Position numbers and translations under genes: made by a program. A DNA stretch of 54,055 bases from Novosphingobium sp. (GTDB taxonomy: Bacteria; Pseudomonadota; Alphaproteobacteria; Sphingomonadales; Sphingomonadaceae). Shown here in pieces: positions 52,065 through 54,055 of the stretch. The DNA is taken from contig NZ_JAHEBV010000011.1 in the NCBI RefSeq assembly GCF_024642085.1, forward strand, positions 1-54,055, read 5' to 3'. Below the pieces are notes generated by a model that was given only the letters and a program-made list of their open reading frames with translations, had not been told where the DNA came from and made no database searches. Each line of letters starts with the position of its first letter. Position 1 is the first letter of the stretch.

Positions 52065-52141
52065 TGGCGCGAGTGACGGGGCTCGAACCCGCGACCTTCG
52101 GCGTGACAGGCCGACACTCTAACCAACTGAGCTACACCCGC
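52065..52141 (-). tRNA. tRNA-Asp (anticodon GTC)
   Basis: A 77-nt tRNA with encoded CCA, on the minus strand. The acceptor GCGGGTG pairs with CACTCGC. The D-arm contains AGCTCAGTTGGTTAGAG, the anticodon loop is CTGTCAC with GTC, the T-arm contains GGTTCGAGCCC, and the discriminator base is G, as expected for tRNA-Asp. Confidence 0.97.
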
Positions 52142-52328
52142 GCAGCCACTTGGGAGCAGCGCCACTAGGCCAGCCAATCGGGGCTGTCAACCGCTTCGCC
52201 CATGGATTTTTTGCTCTCTGCGCCAAGTGGCATGGCGTTGGCAAATACAGCATTAACCATATGTTTGCCGCTGCCCGGCATAACGCCTTGAGACGCCCCT
52301 ATGCGGGTGAATCGGGGGCCATTGCCAG

Positions 52329-52790
52329 GTGCTGAAAACATACCGCAGCGCAACGCGCGTTCTGTCCGCCCTGATGGTTGCAGGGGCTCTTGTCGCTCCC
52401 GCTCTGGCGCAGGCGCGTGCCACGGTGGCGCTGGACAGCGCGATTTTTGTTGAACGAGCCACGGCACGCAGCGGGCGGATGCTGGAACCAGCAAGCCGGC
52501 TTAGCCGCGGCGACCGCGTGGTCTATGTTGTCACCTGGACGCGACAGGCTGGTGATGGCGGTTTCGTGGTGACCAATCCTTTGCCCCGCACGGTCTACTA
52601 CCAGGCCAGCGCTGATGAGAACGAAGAGGTGTCAATCGACGGTGGCCGGACCTGGGGCAAGCTGGATGCGATGCGTCTCGGCAGCCGCCTTGCCACGCCG
52701 GAAGACGTCACCCATATCCGCTGGCGCGTGCCGGCACTTGTCGCCGCGCGCGGATCAGGACAGATCGCCTACAGCGCTATTGTCCGCTAA
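52329..52790 (+). CDS. Exported hypothetical protein with DUF11-like repeat domain
   Basis: A 153-residue protein with a signal peptide (SATRVLSALMVAGALVAPALAQARA). The mature part is beta-rich: LDSAIFVERATARSGRMLEPASRLSRGDRVVYVVTWTRQ, then FVVTNPLPRTVYYQASADENEEVSIDGGRTWGKL, then DVTHIRWRVPALVAARGSGQIAYSAIVR. The pattern of VVYVVTW followed by NPLP..V.Y resembles the repeat domain (DUF11/CARDB-type) found in secreted bacterial proteins. The GTG at 52329 is the apparent start; no ATG precedes the signal peptide. Function unknown; the protein is probably periplasmic. It converges on the E2 gene. Confidence 0.7.
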   Translation: MLKTYRSATRVLSALMVAGALVAPALAQARATVALDSAIFVERATARSGRMLEPASRLSRGDRVVYVVTWTRQAGDGGFVVTNPLPRTVYYQASADENEEVSIDGGRTWGKLDAMRLGSRLATPEDVTHIRWRVPALVAARGSGQIAYSAIVR

Positions 52791-52814
52791 TTGACCAGTT
52801 ATCTTGCAGGCCTA

Positions 52815-54055
52815 TCAGCTAGCCAGCAGCAACGCCGGGTTTTCGATCAGCCGTTTGACCGCTTGAACAAAGCTGGCCGCGTCCCAGCCGTCGACCACGC
52901 GGTGATCGCAGCTGATCGAAATGTTCATTAGCTTGCGCTTGGCGATGCGCTCGCCCCCCATTCCGTCGGGCACGAACATCGGCCGTTCGACGATCCGGTT
53001 GGGGCCGATGATCGCCACTTCGGGACGGTTGATGACGGGTGTGGTCGCCACTCCGCCCAGCGGACCGAGCGACGTAATCGTAATGGTCGATCCCGAGAGT
53101 TCCTCGCTCTTGGCGCTGCCGGTGCGAGCCGCGTCTGCCAGCCGGCGGATTTCGTTGGCCAGTTGCCAAAGGTTTTTGTCCTGCGCATCGCGAATGACCG
53201 GAACCATCAGTCCGGCGTCGGTCTGCGTCGCCATGCCCAGGTGGACCGCGCCAAAGCGGCTCACAACGCCGGCTTCGTCATCATACCGCGCATTGAGCAT
53301 CGGAAAATCGGGCAGCGTCCGGCAGATCGCAGCAATCAGCAGCGGCAGCATCGTCAGCTTGGGCCGGTCCGCACCAAAGCCGGTGTTCAGCTGCGCGCGC
53401 AATTCTTCCAGCGCGGTCACGTCGCATTCCTCGACATAGGAGAAGTGCGGGATGTTGCGCTTGGACGCAGCCATGTTTTCCGCAATCCGGCGGCGCATGC
53501 CAATTACCTTGACCTGTTGATCAGCCGCTTTGCCGCCAGTACCGCGATAGGCACCGTTATAGGCCAGGAAGGCATCAAGATCGGCGTGGCGCAGACGGCC
53601 ATCCTCAGCCGGGCGGACCTGGGCCAGTTCGATGCCCAGCTCCTTGGCCCGCGATCGCACAGCGGGACTGGCGAGAACTTTGGCAGTTTGGGCGCTTGAT
53701 GGTGAACGGCCCTCGGCAGACTGAGGCGCCGCGGGTTCGGGCGCTCGCGCTGGCGCAGATGCAGGAGCTGGTTCGGGTTGCTCATCACAGGCGGGCACGG
53801 CCGCAATCACCTTTGCAACATCCGCTGCGTCGGGCGTTTCGGCGTCGATCCGGTCGGCAACGGCATCGGCTGCCCCTTCGCCCTCTGTCTCGATCACCAC
53901 CAGCGGCGATCCGATTGCGATCATGTCGCCCTCGGCGCCGGCCACTTCAAGAACCACACCCGAAACCGGGCTTTCCATCTCGACCGTGGCCTTGTCTGTC
54001 ATCACGTCGGCCAGCTTGCCGTCTTCCTCGATCCGGTCGCCGACTTTGACGTGCC
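52815..54055 (-). CDS. 2-oxoacid dehydrogenase E2 component (partial at right edge)
   Basis: Dihydrolipoamide acyltransferase, the E2 core of a 2-oxoacid dehydrogenase complex, probably the branched-chain complex. The frame continues to the right edge of the window, where it reads HVKVGDRIEEDGKLAD, so the N-terminus lies outside. The lipoyl lysine is in MTDKATVEMES. A peripheral-subunit-binding domain is visible near ASPAVRSRAKELGIELAQVRP, and the catalytic domain ends with ISCDHRVVDGWDAASF containing the HxxxDG acyltransferase site. The E1 genes would be expected to the right. Branched-chain specificity is inferred from lipoyl-site style and is uncertain. Confidence 0.88.
   Translation of the reverse strand, partial: HVKVGDRIEEDGKLADVMTDKATVEMESPVSGVVLEVAGAEGDMIAIGSPLVVIETEGEGAADAVADRIDAETPDAADVAKVIAAVPACDEQPEPAPASAPARAPEPAAPQSAEGRSPSSAQTAKVLASPAVRSRAKELGIELAQVRPAEDGRLRHADLDAFLAYNGAYRGTGGKAADQQVKVIGMRRRIAENMAASKRNIPHFSYVEECDVTALEELRAQLNTGFGADRPKLTMLPLLIAAICRTLPDFPMLNARYDDEAGVVSRFGAVHLGMATQTDAGLMVPVIRDAQDKNLWQLANEIRRLADAARTGSAKSEELSGSTITITSLGPLGGVATTPVINRPEVAIIGPNRIVERPMFVPDGMGGERIAKRKLMNISISCDHRVVDGWDAASFVQAVKRLIENPALLLAS

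Noticed and set aside
1..54055. CRISPR array, insertion sequence, prophage or integrative element.
   Set aside because: No regularly spaced repeats, transposase or integrase motifs, or phage structural genes were seen; the tRNA genes show no adjacent integrase or duplicated 3' end.

Overview
The window looks like chromosomal DNA from a high-GC alphaproteobacterium, most likely a member of the Sphingomonadales. Support comes from family content: a UrcA-type secreted protein, PrsK/PrsR regulators of the XrtA/PEP-CTERM system, alphaproteobacterial LexA boxes of the form GTTC-N7-GTTC, an ImuA/ImuB/DnaE2 mutasome, and the order zapA - 6S RNA - 5-formyltetrahydrofolate cyclo-ligase. I assigned the order from remembered family patterns, not from a search. 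I see no IS element, prophage, CRISPR array or rRNA operon, and no gene-free stretch longer than about 300 bases.

Layout. 1-4 kb: the 3' end of a UrcA gene, a MOSC protein, a nitronate monooxygenase, an AHH-type nuclease-like gene preceded by an unknown gene without a normal start codon, and a small flavodoxin-fold reductase. 4-6.2 kb: recJ and two tandem tRNA-Glu genes (TTC and CTC anticodons). 6.2-14.2 kb: a complete phosphate-starvation locus, phoR, a DUF2490-type outer-membrane protein, pstSCAB, phoU and phoB, with PhoB-box-like 11-bp repeats in front of both pstS and the divergent outer-membrane gene. 14.2-24.6 kb: an exported hydrolase, then two SOS operons. One encodes a radical SAM DNA-repair-type protein, a DUF4130-UdgX fusion and DnaE2. 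The other encodes ImuA and ImuB. Each has a perfect GTTC-N7-GTTC box, and an alpha/beta hydrolase sits between them. 24.7-31 kb: metabolic and transport genes (FMN-binding stress protein, amino-acid permease, panB, DUF475/TerC protein, SBF-like transporter, CaiB/BaiF CoA-transferase). 31-37.7 kb: an XrtA/PEP-CTERM-associated operon of sugar transferase, PrsK, PrsR and a TPR protein. 37.9-44.1 kb: small unknown proteins, tRNA-Leu(CAA), an inositol-monophosphatase-family gene, efp, an OPT transporter, thiE and a lipoprotein. 44.1-49.8 kb: a tkt-gap-MOSC-pgk-fba central-carbon operon. 49.9-54 kb: a coiled-coil ORF, zapA, 6S RNA, 5-FCL, DUF2842, a nucleotidyltransferase-like protein, tRNA-Asp(GTC), an exported protein, and the C-terminal part of a 2-oxoacid dehydrogenase E2 that runs off the right edge.

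The most interesting part is the SOS region. ImuA, ImuB and DnaE2 form the known translesion-synthesis mutasome. Here dnaE2 is separated from imuAB and is translationally linked to a uracil-DNA-binding UdgX fusion and a radical SAM protein with a helix-hairpin-helix tail. This suggests that damage-induced handling of uracil or modified bases is coupled to error-prone synthesis. The joint function is an inference; the gene order, overlaps and LexA boxes are read directly from the sequence.
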